Positions 16,507 through 26,399 of a DNA stretch of 64,000 bases are shown here, piece by piece. The stretch's first letter is position 1; each line of letters begins with the position of its first letter. Source of the stretch: a bacterium. Lineage in GTDB: Bacteria; CAIWAD01. Where the stretch lies: the NCBI GenBank assembly GCA_030429345.1, contig JAUIFJ010000009.1, forward strand, positions 86,035 through 150,034, read 5' to 3'. A model generated the notes under the pieces. The model made no database searches. It was not told the origin of the DNA and saw only the letters and a program-made list of their open reading frames with translations. A program made the translations under genes and the position numbers.

Positions 16507-19161
16507 CTAGCCCGCCGTGAACCAGTAGCTCAGCTTGAGCGCCACCAGGTTGTCGCCGGCAATCGAGAGGGCGTCGAAGGGGTCCGGCACGCGGTCGGGG
16601 GATTCCGTCGCGCGGAACTTGCCGCGGTCCTGCTGCCAGATGAAGTAGAAGGAGCTGCCCAGCCGCCAGTCCCAGCGGACGACGACGTTCGAGCGCCAGC
16701 TCCCGAACTCGAAGTCGTCACGACGAACCTGCAGGGGGTCTCCGGAAGGCGTCGTCTCGGGCAGGGTCCAGGTTCCCTCTTCCCGTGTGACAACTCCCAT
16801 ATCGGCGTAGCGCCGCACGATGTCGCTGCGCGCCCCGAGTGCCCGCCCCGGGTCCGAATAGCGGATGCTCGCCTGGAAGGGCTCCACGTAGAGTTCGAAG
16901 CGCAGGCGGGGATTCACCGTGTAGCGGACACGCGTGTTGAGCTTGATCTCGCGATAGTCCAGGCGGGCGAAGAGCACGCGCTCGCCGCCTTGTGTGTCAT
17001 AGCGTCCCAGGTACTGCAGGGGCTGCACGTCCCGGGTCCAGCCCGGATTGATGCGGAACTCCCAGTGGGGATTCGGGCGCAGGCGGGTGAAGAACCAGTG
17101 GTCCATGGACAGGCGTCCGTCCGTTCCCCAGTTCATGCTGCCGCCCCAGGAAACGGAATTGGGATCCTGCAGCTGCGCGCTTTCCACCGAGTACCAGGCG
17201 CTGTTGCCGGCGCGCGTGGCCAATGTAATTCCTCCCCTGCTCAAATGGTCGCTGTAGGCGCCGAAGGCGTGATGCACTCCGCCCTCCAGGGTCCAGAAGT
17301 TCCGGAACTGCCCCCAGCCTTCCAGCTCCGTGCCGCGGCTGGTGGGCAGCCCGCCGAAGTTCCAGGCCGCGTAGGCGTCCCACTCCACGTTCCAGCGGCG
17401 GAAAAAGCCCTGTCCGCGATTCTCTTCCCAGGAGATCTCGGCCCAGGCATCCACGTCGTCCGCGCTGCTCAGGCTGCCAAGGTCGTTCAGTTCGAAGCCC
17501 GGGGATTCGGCCTGGGTGCCCAGCCACCAGTTGAGGTGCTCGCCGCCCGGCTTCCCCAGTTCCAGGTTGGCCGCCCACCCGGACAGGGTCGTCCGGCCCG
17601 GATCATAGTGCACGTGATCCACGTCAGGACGCTGGTAGTAGCGCGCGCTCGATCGCTGCAGGCGGGCAATCACCGTGCTGTCCCCCTCGACGCGGCTGCC
17701 GCCCCACCAGCCGGCGAGCTGGTAGTCGCCGTCCTTGAATCGCCAGAGTCCGTCAACGCCGCCGGAAAAGGCGTTCTCCGTATACTCCTCGCGCAGGGGG
17801 ACGGAATCGTCCAGGTCCCGGGCAAGCCCCGTGAGCGACACGCCGAAGAGCGAACCGCTCTTGCCGAGTTCCTGCTGCAGGCGCAGGACCGCGGATCCGG
17901 CGCGCGGTTCGACGAGGGTTTCCCCGTATTGCCTGCCTGCGCCGTCGGCGTTGTAGGTCTCCGCGCTCTCCTCGTCGGTCAGCGCGGCGAGCACGCCGAT
18001 GGAGGTGCCGCCCGGCAGGCGGCCGGTGACCTTGGCCGCGCCCAGGATCGTCGTGTTCCGCGGCACGTCGGCGTGTGTCACGGAGTCCGGCAGGTTGACC
18101 CGCGGCTGAGAGCCGATGCGCCGCGAATAATAGTAGCGCGGTCCGCGCCCCCGCAGCAGGGCGTCTCCCTCCAGGAAGAAGGGGCGCCGTTCGCTGAAGA
18201 AGGTCTCGAAGGCGCTCAGGTTGACTTCGGCGGGATCCGCCTCCACCTGGCCGAAGTCGGGATTGATTGTCGCGTCGAGGGTCAGGTTCGGCCCCAGCCC
18301 CATCTTCAGGTCGCCGCCGATTCGCTGTTCGCCGTTGATCCTGTCTACAAAAGGATCGGCGTCGTCCGGATGCGCCGGCATGAAGGCCTCGCCGGCCATA
18401 TAGGGCAGGAACTCGAAGCGCTTCGAGGGGCGGATGCCGCGTATACCGCGCAGCTCGCCGAAGTGGGAGGACCAGCCGGTCATCGATCGCGGGATCATCA
18501 CCCAGTAGTCCTCCGCGTCGCGCTCGGGAGTCCAGCGGTCGATCTGCAGGCCCCAGACCTGCTCGTCTACATCATTGAAGCGCAGCTGGCTGAAGGGAAT
18601 CCGCGCCTCCACCACCCAGTGGTCCTCGTGGATGCGCGTGCGTGTCTCCCAGTTCGGATTCCAGCTCATCACCTGGTTGTACTCCTCGTCCTCCGGTGTA
18701 TACCAGTCCACCTGCACGCCGGAGGTCATGGTGCCGAAGGTGTAGCCCGTGCGACGATCGTGGAAGCTGTCGAAAGTGATGAAGAGCCCCTGGTTCTGGC
18801 CCATATCGTCCCGCGGACTCAGGCGGGCGTCGATCCGCCCGGTCAGCGGCGTCCAGAGGCGGGCGCCGATATACAGCGCATTCTCGTCGAAAAAGAAGGC
18901 GACTTCAGTCGCTTCGGCACCGTCCACCCCCTCCTCGGGATCCTTCTGCGTCATTTCGCGGATCCAGGCCGCTCGCCGCCAGGCCCCCTCGTCGAGTCGG
19001 GCGTCCACCTGCATGCGCTCGCCCTCCTCCAGCTGGATCGCCTGTGCCACCGGGCGCTCGGTACCGGCAACATGGGCCTGGGCAAGCGCAGTAAAACATA
19101 GATTTAGACCAGTCAACCACAAGAAAAAGCCGGGAGTCGTGTGCAGGCGGGGATCAATCAT
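16507..19161 (-). CDS. DUF5916 outer-membrane protein with CBM9-like N-terminal domain
   Basis: The 884-residue protein has a signal peptide (GFFLWLTGLNLCFTALAQ), a carbohydrate-binding family 9-like domain at about residues 50-215 (EVAFFFDENALYIGARLW, WVVEARIPFSQLRF) and the DUF5916 signature at about 275-330 (NLTLDATINPDFGQVEADP, FETFFSERRPFFLEG). The remaining 550 residues alternate beta strands consistent with a large outer-membrane barrel. The family is widespread in FCB bacteria; function is unknown. Confidence 0.88.
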   Translation of the reverse strand: MIDPRLHTTPGFFLWLTGLNLCFTALAQAHVAGTERPVAQAIQLEEGERMQVDARLDEGAWRRAAWIREMTQKDPEEGVDGAEATEVAFFFDENALYIGARLWTPLTGRIDARLSPRDDMGQNQGLFITFDSFHDRRTGYTFGTMTSGVQVDWYTPEDEEYNQVMSWNPNWETRTRIHEDHWVVEARIPFSQLRFNDVDEQVWGLQIDRWTPERDAEDYWVMIPRSMTGWSSHFGELRGIRGIRPSKRFEFLPYMAGEAFMPAHPDDADPFVDRINGEQRIGGDLKMGLGPNLTLDATINPDFGQVEADPAEVNLSAFETFFSERRPFFLEGDALLRGRGPRYYYSRRIGSQPRVNLPDSVTHADVPRNTTILGAAKVTGRLPGGTSIGVLAALTDEESAETYNADGAGRQYGETLVEPRAGSAVLRLQQELGKSGSLFGVSLTGLARDLDDSVPLREEYTENAFSGGVDGLWRFKDGDYQLAGWWGGSRVEGDSTVIARLQRSSARYYQRPDVDHVHYDPGRTTLSGWAANLELGKPGGEHLNWWLGTQAESPGFELNDLGSLSSADDVDAWAEISWEENRGQGFFRRWNVEWDAYAAWNFGGLPTSRGTELEGWGQFRNFWTLEGGVHHAFGAYSDHLSRGGITLATRAGNSAWYSVESAQLQDPNSVSWGGSMNWGTDGRLSMDHWFFTRLRPNPHWEFRINPGWTRDVQPLQYLGRYDTQGGERVLFARLDYREIKLNTRVRYTVNPRLRFELYVEPFQASIRYSDPGRALGARSDIVRRYADMGVVTREEGTWTLPETTPSGDPLQVRRDDFEFGSWRSNVVVRWDWRLGSSFYFIWQQDRGKFRATESPDRVPDPFDALSIAGDNLVALKLSYWFTAG

Positions 19162-19448
19162 GAGGGATTCCTGTCTGGGGGCATGGACGCGAATCTGGTT
19201 GTGGATCTGATGTGTGAAGGGGATTGGACAGGGAGAAAGCGGATTGGTTACAAGCGAAGGCCTGGGCGACCGGCGACAGAAACCCCTTGCCTGCAGCAGC
19301 GACCCTTACATCGATGTCCCGTCCGGCGACGCGCTCGATAGGAATCGCCTCGAGTTCGGCGTGCCTCTGCCGGGAAACTCAGGCCCGATGCGCTCTCCCG
19401 GGTTCCTGCGCCGTATACGCCGCATGGTTCCAATGCCTCGAAGGCCGG

Positions 19449-20666
19449 CTAGTATTCGACAACGGCTTCGAGCTGGTACCAGGCGCTGCCGAGGATCAGG
19501 GGGAAGCGGGCGCTTGTCTGCGCGGTTTCCGAGACCAGCTCGAATGCTCCACCGGGCATGGGCGAACCATAGACACGGTAGCCCGTGGCATGGGGAACCG
19601 GGTTCCACGAAAGCTCGACCGCGGAACCGTGATACTCGATGTCGAGGTGCGGAAACTCCATCGACCCCATGTCGGGAGCCGGCCCGCCGTAGCCGCGGGG
19701 ATCCAGGTCGAGCAGCGTGTCGCCCTCCAGGGCAAGGAAGGCGGTCCCCGCATCGATGCAGCGCGAGGTGGATCGAAGTGTATACAAATCGTCACCGGGA
19801 TCGCTGAAGGCCGGAGGATAGCTGATGTTCCCTTCGCCCCAGAAGATCTCGCCGTTCCCGTTGGTCACGATCCCGTTGTGGATGTTGCTGTAGTACACGG
19901 ATACCGAGCAGGAATCCTGCTGCGCGCTGAACTCGATGGCCGGGTTCGATACGCGCTCGTCGAAGATGCAGTTGACCAGGACGGGATGGCAGTCGTTGTC
20001 AAGGTACATGCCGACTTCGTCCAGGCCGTTGTCCACGTTCGTCACGTTGATCAGCAGCGGGCTGGAACCATCCTCGCAGTAGATCCCGCCCCCGTTGCCG
20101 GTGAGCCAGTTGCCGTAGATCGTGACCTGCCGCAGGATCGGGCTGGAACCGCCCCCGCAGTAGATGCCCGAGCCGCGTCCGGTCGTGTGGTTGTTGCGGA
20201 CGATCACGTTCTCGATGACGGGCGCGGCTCCCAGGTGGCAACAGATGCCGCTGCCCTGGCCGGTGGCCTGGTTCTCCTGCACGATCAGGTTCTGCAGTCG
20301 CGGGCTGGCGTTGTATACGGCGATTCCTCCCGCCAGGTTCGTATGCTGGCCGTTCTGCAGGGTGAAGTTCTTCACGAGAGTCGAGGTGTCGATCAGGCTT
20401 TCCTCATGATAGCCGAACTGGATCACCGACCACCACTCGTAGCCGTCGATGATGCAGGTGCGCATGTCCTCCCCGATGAGCCGGATGCCGTTGACCTCCG
20501 GCCAGACCAGGATCTCGTAATACATCCCGGCCGCGACAAGGACCGTATCGCCGGGTTCGGACTGGTTGAGCGCTGCCTGTATCGTGCTCACATCCTCGGG
20601 CACGCGCCGCGTGGTGGCTGGCAGCGTCTGGCAGGTCAGCAGCAGGAGAAAAAGATAGACATGCAT
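19449..20666 (-). CDS. secreted right-handed parallel beta-helix protein
   Basis: The ATG at 20666 begins a signal peptide (MHVYLFLLLLTCQTLPATT). The mature protein opens with VPEDVSTIQAALNQSEPGDTV, the typical pectate-lyase-like start, and then has repeating 22-25-residue beta-helix rungs with SGI(Y/C)C and NNHTTG turns, for example GQGSGICCHLG, GRGSGIYCGGG and GNGGGIYCED. The final 70 residues look like a fibronectin-type tail (AVELSWNPVPHATGYRVYGS). It is likely extracellular; substrate unknown. Confidence 0.82.
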   Translation of the reverse strand: MHVYLFLLLLTCQTLPATTRRVPEDVSTIQAALNQSEPGDTVLVAAGMYYEILVWPEVNGIRLIGEDMRTCIIDGYEWWSVIQFGYHEESLIDTSTLVKNFTLQNGQHTNLAGGIAVYNASPRLQNLIVQENQATGQGSGICCHLGAAPVIENVIVRNNHTTGRGSGIYCGGGSSPILRQVTIYGNWLTGNGGGIYCEDGSSPLLINVTNVDNGLDEVGMYLDNDCHPVLVNCIFDERVSNPAIEFSAQQDSCSVSVYYSNIHNGIVTNGNGEIFWGEGNISYPPAFSDPGDDLYTLRSTSRCIDAGTAFLALEGDTLLDLDPRGYGGPAPDMGSMEFPHLDIEYHGSAVELSWNPVPHATGYRVYGSPMPGGAFELVSETAQTSARFPLILGSAWYQLEAVVEY

Positions 20667-20881
20667 GTGCCCACCCCGGGTAGAACAAAGGAACAACGGC
20701 ATACGGGCAGCACTCGCTGCCCGATGGCGACAGCCTGAGGATAGGGAACCAGGGTGGCGAAGGGTTGATGCAGGTCAACCCCTGGAGGAACCGGAGCCGG
20801 CGTGATGCAGGATGCCCTGAAGACTTCGCGGGCACGCGCGGAATGGAAGAATGGCAGGACATTGGAAGGAGAGCTCCTCCC

Positions 20882-21727
20882 CTACCTTGCCGCCCGCCTC
20901 AGCTCCACAGCCCGCGGGACCCCCTTCTTGTCCGGATGCCGAAGGGCATGGCGGATCAGCGCCTTGCGCTCTGTAGTCGCGCCTTCCAGCCACTCCTCGC
21001 AGGTATCCAGCAGCAGTTCAGGATTGTCCTTGCCGATGTCGCCCAGGTGGTTGGCGACGCTGCGTCTCACATAGGGCGAGGGGTCGTCGCGCAGCTGTTC
21101 CAGAATCGGCAGGCAGGGACGGGGATCGGCGATGAAGACGCGCAGGCGCTTCCCCCAGGGCAGCCGGGGGCGCGGTCCTTCCGTACACAGGCGTCTCACA
21201 TGGGGATCCGGATCCTTCGTCCAGTCTTTGAGCACGGCCAGGGTGCGCTCCGTCTGCTCCTCGAGAAAGGGGCGGATCGAGAACTCGGAGGTGAAACGAC
21301 GGGTCAGTTCGTAGAGTGCCCGCATGGCCGGGTCGAAGGGGTCCCGTCCGGCATTGTCCTTCGCCTGTCGTCCGTGTGACGCCACCAGTGCGCCGTGCGG
21401 CAGGTAGAAGAAACCGGCCAGGCCATTGTCCTCCGTCTGCTCCAGGGGCGGAGTAAGGGATGCCAGCAGCAGCTCGGCGGCTTCCTCGAAGGGACGGTCC
21501 AGCACCTGCCAGAGCGCCTCGCCGATGTGCTCGCCGCGAGCCATGATCCCCAGGGGCTCCAGGCCGTCCTGTGCCACGCGGGAAAAGCGGTCGACGGGAA
21601 AAGAGGGGTCGGCCAACCTCAGGTTCGCGGCCATGGCATCGATGGCGGCCTGGCCCAGCAGGGTGTACAGCGGCACGCCCTTCTCGATGGCTCTCGGCGC
21701 GGGGGGCAGCTCGGGTTTCGGGGACAA
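20882..21727 (-). CDS. AlkC-like DNA alkylation repair protein
   Basis: The 281-residue, all-helical protein contains HEAT-like repeats, with PHVRRLCTEGPRPRLPWGKRL and SPYVRRSVANHLGDIGKDNP at about residues 185-245. This pairing is typical of the AlkC/AlkD superfamily of DNA glycosylases that remove 3-methyladenine and related lesions. It lies 33 bp downstream of the CNNM gene. Homology is clear to the superfamily; assignment to AlkC rather than a HEAT paralogue is less certain. Confidence 0.75.
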   Translation of the reverse strand: MSPKPELPPAPRAIEKGVPLYTLLGQAAIDAMAANLRLADPSFPVDRFSRVAQDGLEPLGIMARGEHIGEALWQVLDRPFEEAAELLLASLTPPLEQTEDNGLAGFFYLPHGALVASHGRQAKDNAGRDPFDPAMRALYELTRRFTSEFSIRPFLEEQTERTLAVLKDWTKDPDPHVRRLCTEGPRPRLPWGKRLRVFIADPRPCLPILEQLRDDPSPYVRRSVANHLGDIGKDNPELLLDTCEEWLEGATTERKALIRHALRHPDKKGVPRAVELRRAAR

Positions 21728-21760
21728 GGGGACTCCGGATCTCTGGTGAAGAACCGGAAG

Positions 21761-22882
21761 CTACGGCCGGGGCGGGACATTCGCCGGATCTTCCGGAGTC
21801 CCGGAAGTGCGCGATGGTTCCGCGATCCGCATGCCCTTTGCCCTCTTGCGCCACTTCCGGCGGGCCAGGGCGCGCATGTCCTGGACGTTGTCGGTCTCGT
21901 CTACAATCTCCAGGCCCATCAGGGTCTCGATGATGTCCTCCAGCGTCACCAGGCCGTCCGTGCCGCCATGCTCGCTGACGACCAGGGCCAGGTGCTGCCG
22001 CTCTTCCAGGAAGCGCTCGAGCAGCGCCATCAGGGACAGGCTCTGCGGCACGACAAGGATCTCCCTGCGCAGGGCGGACAGGGGCCTGGCGCCGTCTCCC
22101 CCGGCAGATTGGGCCAGCACCTCGTGCTTGAGCACGACGCCGGTGATCTGGTCCACGTTCTCCCGGTAGATCGGCAGGCGGGAGAAGGGTGTTTGTGTTA
22201 CGGTAGGCAAGGCGTCGTCGACGGACTCGTCCTCCGGGAGGGCCGTCATCACCGTGCGGGGAGTCATGATATCTGTCACACGCAGGGAGCCGAAGCGGAA
22301 GAGATTGTGGACGATCCGGTACTCGCGCAGGTCGACCGTGCCGGATTGCAGGCCGGCGGAGGCCATCGCCACAAGCTCCTCCCGGGAGAAGACATGGCTC
22401 GCCTTCCCCCTGGACAGCAGGCGTGTGACACGCTCCGACAGCCAGACCACGGGGTAGAGCACGATGACCAGCAGATTGACGAAATGCGCTGTCGGTCCGG
22501 CCAGCCGGGCCCAGTAGACGGCGCCGATGGTCTTGGGCACGATCTCGGAGAGGAAGAGGATCAAAAGGGTCATCACGGCCGAGAAGAGACCGAACCAGGC
22601 GCTGCCGAAGACGACCATTGCCTGTGCGCCGGCACCGATGGCGCCGACCGTGTGCGCGATCGTGTTCAGCGTCAGGATCGCCGCCAGTGAACGGTCGATG
22701 TTGTCCTGCTTGAGCCGCTTCAGCAGGGCGGCCCGTTTCGGCCGATGCTCCTTCTGGCTTTCGATCCAGGAGGGCGTCAGGCTGAGCAGAACCGCTTCCG
22801 CGATCGAGCAGAGAAAGGAGAAGCCGAGCGCCAGAAGGATGTACGCCAGCAGGAGCAGGAACTCCGGGCCGGATGGGTTCAC
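21761..22882 (-). CDS. CNNM/CorC-type transporter with CBS pair
   Basis: The 373-residue protein has a four-helix CNNM (DUF21) membrane domain at residues 1-175 (including LFLSEIVPKTIGAVY), followed by a CBS pair at about 195-325 (VTDIMTPRTVMTALPED, FSRLPIYRENVDQITGVVL, LALVVSEHGGTDGLVTLEDIIETLMG). The CorC C-terminal domain is missing and replaced by a short basic tail. The family exports magnesium or cobalt. Confidence 0.88.
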   Translation of the reverse strand: MNPSGPEFLLLLAYILLALGFSFLCSIAEAVLLSLTPSWIESQKEHRPKRAALLKRLKQDNIDRSLAAILTLNTIAHTVGAIGAGAQAMVVFGSAWFGLFSAVMTLLILFLSEIVPKTIGAVYWARLAGPTAHFVNLLVIVLYPVVWLSERVTRLLSRGKASHVFSREELVAMASAGLQSGTVDLREYRIVHNLFRFGSLRVTDIMTPRTVMTALPEDESVDDALPTVTQTPFSRLPIYRENVDQITGVVLKHEVLAQSAGGDGARPLSALRREILVVPQSLSLMALLERFLEERQHLALVVSEHGGTDGLVTLEDIIETLMGLEIVDETDNVQDMRALARRKWRKRAKGMRIAEPSRTSGTPEDPANVPPRP

Positions 22883-23034
22883 GATTGGAACTCCTTGTTC
22901 TGAAGTTGCTTGCCTCCGGAAGATCCCTGCAGGAAGGGATGCGGCTTCCTTCGATCCCCACGACCGGAAGCGAGGAAAGACAGGATACCCGCCAGAGCTG
23001 CAGGAGGTTTCCCCCCTATGTAGTTATGGCAGGA

Positions 23035-23400
23035 TCATTCCGCCAGCAGGGCCAGCATGACCAGACGTCCATCCGGATCCCGGAAGGTCACGCAGTGTGT
23101 GGGATTGCCCTCCGCATCCGTCGGGCCGCTGTTCCGGATGTCGCTGGCGCCGGATTTCCGGATGTGCTCCAGCGCGGCGGGGAAATCGTCCGTGGCCAGG
23201 GTCAGCCAGGGCTTGTCCCACATCTCGTCCCCGTTGTGCGGCACGACGGCGATCGTCGCCCCCTCGCTCTTGTCCTGGAAGGTGCAGTAGAAGTCGTGAT
23301 CCTCGAGAGTCGCGCTATCTCCCAAAACCGTGCTGAAGAAGTCCTTCAACCGGGCCGTCTCGGGAGTCGCAAAAGTGAACTGGGCAATGACGATTCTCAT
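23035..23400 (-). CDS. VOC (glyoxalase/bleomycin resistance) family protein
   Basis: The 121-residue protein has one vicinal-oxygen-chelate unit pair: RIVIAQFTFATPETARLKDFF at the start and PTHCVTFRDPDGRLVMLALL at the end. The family includes lyases, dioxygenases and antibiotic-binding proteins, so a substrate cannot be named. It stands alone between the CNNM gene and a small membrane protein. Confidence 0.8.
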   Translation of the reverse strand: MRIVIAQFTFATPETARLKDFFSTVLGDSATLEDHDFYCTFQDKSEGATIAVVPHNGDEMWDKPWLTLATDDFPAALEHIRKSGASDIRNSGPTDAEGNPTHCVTFRDPDGRLVMLALLAE

Positions 23401-23457
23401 GGTGTGACTCCCTGGTTGGTGAATGGACATTCGGTCTTTCGGTCGTGCCCTGGCGAA

Positions 23458-24087
23458 TCACTCGGATGAAGGAAGCAACTCCAGTGCTCTCTTGTAGTCT
23501 TCAAGCAGGTTCGCCTCGCGCCACCAGAGGGAGTTCACTCCTTCGTAGAAGCCCTTCACATAGGTCAGCGGATTCGGCTCGGAAAAGTCGACCAATGACA
23601 GGGTCCCGGAAAAGTGGCTCACAACTTCCCGGTAGTCCTCCTGCTGGGAGTAGCATTGGCCCAGGGAAAGGACCAGGCTGTAGTCCATGTCCCGCAGTAT
23701 GCCTGTGCTTTCGGCGGTTTTCCAGGCCGCCCCCTGCAGGCGGGCAGGCTGCCACATGCCACCCTCCCGTGTGTACAATTGCTGCAACAGCGATTCCAGG
23801 CTGTCGACGTCGGTTTGCGGTCCGCCGGGAAGCAGTGCCTTGCGCATGATGTCCAGGGTCTTGCCCTGGTAGGCGTGTGACTCCTGCAGGACCGCCCGGT
23901 TGGCATCGATCTCGTGGCGGATGCCCTGCAGAGAGCGCGCGACAAGGTCCGCCGTGCGTCGCGCCTCGCGCCATTCGTTGACCAGCAGAGCCAGCAGCAC
24001 GGCCAGCACGATCGAGAAGATCTCCAGCGCCACGGCGGTTGCCGGAAAGGACTCGCGGAAACGGCGGAAGCGGCTGGTTCTCGACAT
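23458..24087 (-). CDS. single-pass membrane protein, DUF6090-like
   Basis: The 209-residue protein has a basic N-terminus, one transmembrane helix (ALEIFSIVLAVLLALLVNEW) and a helical domain (ARRTADLVARSLQGIRHEID and onward). The NEWRE motif right after the helix and the following long helices resemble the DUF6090 family. Function is unknown. Confidence 0.6.
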   Translation of the reverse strand: MSRTSRFRRFRESFPATAVALEIFSIVLAVLLALLVNEWREARRTADLVARSLQGIRHEIDANRAVLQESHAYQGKTLDIMRKALLPGGPQTDVDSLESLLQQLYTREGGMWQPARLQGAAWKTAESTGILRDMDYSLVLSLGQCYSQQEDYREVVSHFSGTLSLVDFSEPNPLTYVKGFYEGVNSLWWREANLLEDYKRALELLPSSE

Positions 24088-24178
24088 GGCTCCTCCGGCC
24101 TTCGCTAGTGTCGTGATCCCGGGAGGACCGGATAATGCAGCTGGCTGCCCACTCCCGGGCCTGTGGCCCTTTGTCGCT

Positions 24179-24706
24179 TCAGCAATCGTGACTCCAATCG
24201 CTACGCTCGGCCAGCCCCAGCGCCAGCGCTCCGACCCAGGGCTGAAGGTCGGGGGCTTCGCCCAGGAGCTCCTGGAGCGCACCGCGCACCTGCTCGCGGT
24301 GCGCCGTTCCGTGATGCAAAGCCTGAAGCAGGACCACGCTGGCCCGGCACCGATAGGCGCCCTGGTCGAGTTGCAGGCCGGACTCGAGATCGATGCCGAG
24401 CGCCAGTCGTTCTTCCCAGCGACTCAAAGTCCGAACAACCCGCTCATCCAGTTCGCTCAGGGAGGGGAGCGGGTCGGGGTCTGCATCCGGATCCGCCCAC
24501 TCGGGGCGCTCTCCCCCAAGCAGGGCCAGGTAGTGTGCATCACAGGCAATCGTGTGGGCCAGGGTGGCATGAAGGCTCCCGTATCCGCGAACCGGATGCT
24601 GGAGCCGCTCTCCCGGAAGATCCTGGCAGGCCCGGATCAGTTCTCGGGTCGCCCAGGCCTGGTGCCGGAAGGCTTGCAACAGGAACTTGTCAAGTGGAAG
24701 GGGCAC
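24179..24706 (-). CDS. DinB-family protein
   Basis: A GTG start at 24706, 2 bp after the previous stop, is preceded by gaggaag. The 175-residue four-helix protein has the DinB metal-binding histidines in LHATLAHTIACDAHYL and LHHGTAHREQVRGALQELL. DinB proteins are metal-dependent transferases or hydrolases, some linked to thiol metabolism. It is coupled to the GyrI-like gene. Confidence 0.8.
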   Translation of the reverse strand: MPLPLDKFLLQAFRHQAWATRELIRACQDLPGERLQHPVRGYGSLHATLAHTIACDAHYLALLGGERPEWADPDADPDPLPSLSELDERVVRTLSRWEERLALGIDLESGLQLDQGAYRCRASVVLLQALHHGTAHREQVRGALQELLGEAPDLQPWVGALALGLAERSDWSHDC

Positions 24707-24708
24707 AG

Positions 24709-25185
24709 CTACTTCCTCACTGGTACATAGATGTCCAGCTCCGCCTCGTCCCCCTTGTGAAATCGCTCGTCGTACCACTCGATGACGGGGCCATCCGCCT
24801 GCCGGTAGCCGGACTTCGGCAACCATTCCTGGTGAATGCGGCGGAAGGCTTCCGGAATGCTCTGCGGCATGGGGCCGCGCGCCGTGAAGACCGCGAAGGT
24901 GGCCGCCGGAACCGTGCGACACACCATGTCCGCAGGCAGCGCTGTCGGCGGATCCGCCTCGGCGGCGATCAAGTAGCTGAAAGCGCCGCTCGCGTCCCCA
25001 TCCAGGCAGATCCCCAGTAGCACATCTTGTCTCGTGCGCCCGGGAATGCGATCAATCCCGCCATCCTGGATCACACGATCCCAGAAAGCGGGTATCTCGC
25101 TCTGGCTGCGGTTCTTCTCTGTTGTCGTACGAAGTTCGAATCCTATGACCTGGAAAGAGTCCAGGTCGACCAGACGGGGTTCCAT
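24709..25185 (-). CDS. GyrI-like / AraC effector-binding-type small-molecule-binding protein
   Basis: The 158-residue protein matches the GyrI-like (AraC_E_bind) fold: FQVIGFELRTTTEK at the start, then FSYLIAAEADPPTALPADMV, ATFAVFTARGPMPQ and EWYDERFHKGDEAELDIYVPV. It has no DNA-binding part. Family members bind hydrophobic cations or gyrase. Pairing with DinB is a common accessory arrangement. Confidence 0.8.
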   Translation of the reverse strand: MEPRLVDLDSFQVIGFELRTTTEKNRSQSEIPAFWDRVIQDGGIDRIPGRTRQDVLLGICLDGDASGAFSYLIAAEADPPTALPADMVCRTVPAATFAVFTARGPMPQSIPEAFRRIHQEWLPKSGYRQADGPVIEWYDERFHKGDEAELDIYVPVRK

Positions 25186-25355
25186 GTTTCTCAGTCCTGA
25201 AATTCACTGTGGGTGGCTGGGAACACGATCGCTGCCATGGCTTCCTGGCACTTGATCCAGGAAACAGGCGACAACTTGTGAATCCTGCAGTTCCGGCACA
25301 AGGCGAATCGGAATCCTGCTCGACTCGTAGTTCATGACGATCTTCTTGGCTCACA

Positions 25356-26399
25356 TCACCAGGGTCCTTCCCTGGTCACATTGACGAAGTCCTGTCCGTC
25401 GTAGCGGTAGACGCCCATCCAGCCGTGGAACCAGTGCCGGCCGCGATCGTCCTGGAAGACCCCGTGTACGGCGCTGCTTCGCAGGCCCTGCTCCTTGCCG
25501 AAGAGCGTAAAGGAGTTCCCGTCATAGCGGTAGACGCCGGCATTCTCGACGGGAAACCACAGGGCGCCGTCCCGGTCGGCGGTGATCCCGTAGATCTCGC
25601 TTCCTTCCAGGTCGTATCGCTGGCTGAGGTTGACATAGGTCTCGCCGTCGAAGTGGTACAGTCCTTCGTAGCGGGTCGAGATCCACAGCTCGTCGTTCTC
25701 GCCCAGGTGGATGCCGTTGACATACATCGTCGTGTCACGATCCAGGACCCGAAAGGGCCTGCGCTCCTCGCCATCGACCACGGTGACCACACCTTCGCCG
25801 ATGAACCACAAACGGCCCTGGCGGTCTTCCAGGATGCCGTTGACCATGGCCGGGCCGGAGACGCCGCGCCCGCGATCCCGCTTCCCCGGCGGCAGGGCGA
25901 AGGCGTGGAAGCGGTTCCCGTCGAACCGGAAAGCGCCATCGTAGGTGCCGGCCCAGAGCCGGCCGCGACTGTCGCGGAAGAGGTTCCAGACGTCCGTGCC
26001 GGTCAAACCGTCTTTCCTCGAATAGGATCGAAAAGTCTCACCGACGTGGCGTGTGATTCCCAGGTCGTGGGCAAACCACAGGGTGCCGTCCGGGTCCTCG
26101 TGGATCGCGCGGACGGTGACCGCTTGTGTTTCATGTATTTCCAGGTAGACCAGCGAGTCCCCGTCGTAGCGGGCCACGCCTCCTTCGCCGGCGAACCAGA
26201 AATACCCCTGCCGGTCCTGGTGCACGCTGCGTACGACTCCGCTGATCTGCTTGTCCCACAAATCCGTGAAATACTCGTCCAGTTCGGATTCGGCCTTCGC
26301 GGCTTGTGCTCCATCCATGATAGGCGCGGGACTCTCTGTGCTGCAGCCGGCCAGCAGGGTCAGCAGGAGCAGGATGCCCAGGGGTCGGCTAGCGTTCAT
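25356..26399 (-). CDS. lipoprotein with two-component-regulator-type beta-propeller repeats
   Basis: The 347-residue protein has a lipobox signal (LLLLTLLAGCS, Cys near residue 19). Five to six WF/WxG repeats follow, such as QDRQGYFWFAGEGGVARYDG, EDPDGTLWFAHDLGI and QDDRGRHWFHGWMGVYRYDG, which are Reg_prop propeller repeats normally placed in front of hybrid histidine kinases. Here there is no kinase domain and no kinase neighbour, so the sensor stands alone. The 3' part of the upstream YdeI-like gene overlaps its start by 11 bp. Confidence 0.8.
   Translation of the reverse strand: MNASRPLGILLLLTLLAGCSTESPAPIMDGAQAAKAESELDEYFTDLWDKQISGVVRSVHQDRQGYFWFAGEGGVARYDGDSLVYLEIHETQAVTVRAIHEDPDGTLWFAHDLGITRHVGETFRSYSRKDGLTGTDVWNLFRDSRGRLWAGTYDGAFRFDGNRFHAFALPPGKRDRGRGVSGPAMVNGILEDRQGRLWFIGEGVVTVVDGEERRPFRVLDRDTTMYVNGIHLGENDELWISTRYEGLYHFDGETYVNLSQRYDLEGSEIYGITADRDGALWFPVENAGVYRYDGNSFTLFGKEQGLRSSAVHGVFQDDRGRHWFHGWMGVYRYDGQDFVNVTREGPW

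Noticed and set aside
14347..19101. A 4.7-kb open frame on the + strand opposite the cupin, NAT, peptidase and DUF5916 genes
   Set aside because: It runs antisense to well-recognised genes, has no homology-like motifs and its length is expected from GC-rich codon bias.
25204..25335. A 43-codon minus-strand open frame in the gap before the propeller lipoprotein
   Set aside because: No ribosome-binding site or recognised sequence; expected by chance in a 170-bp gap.
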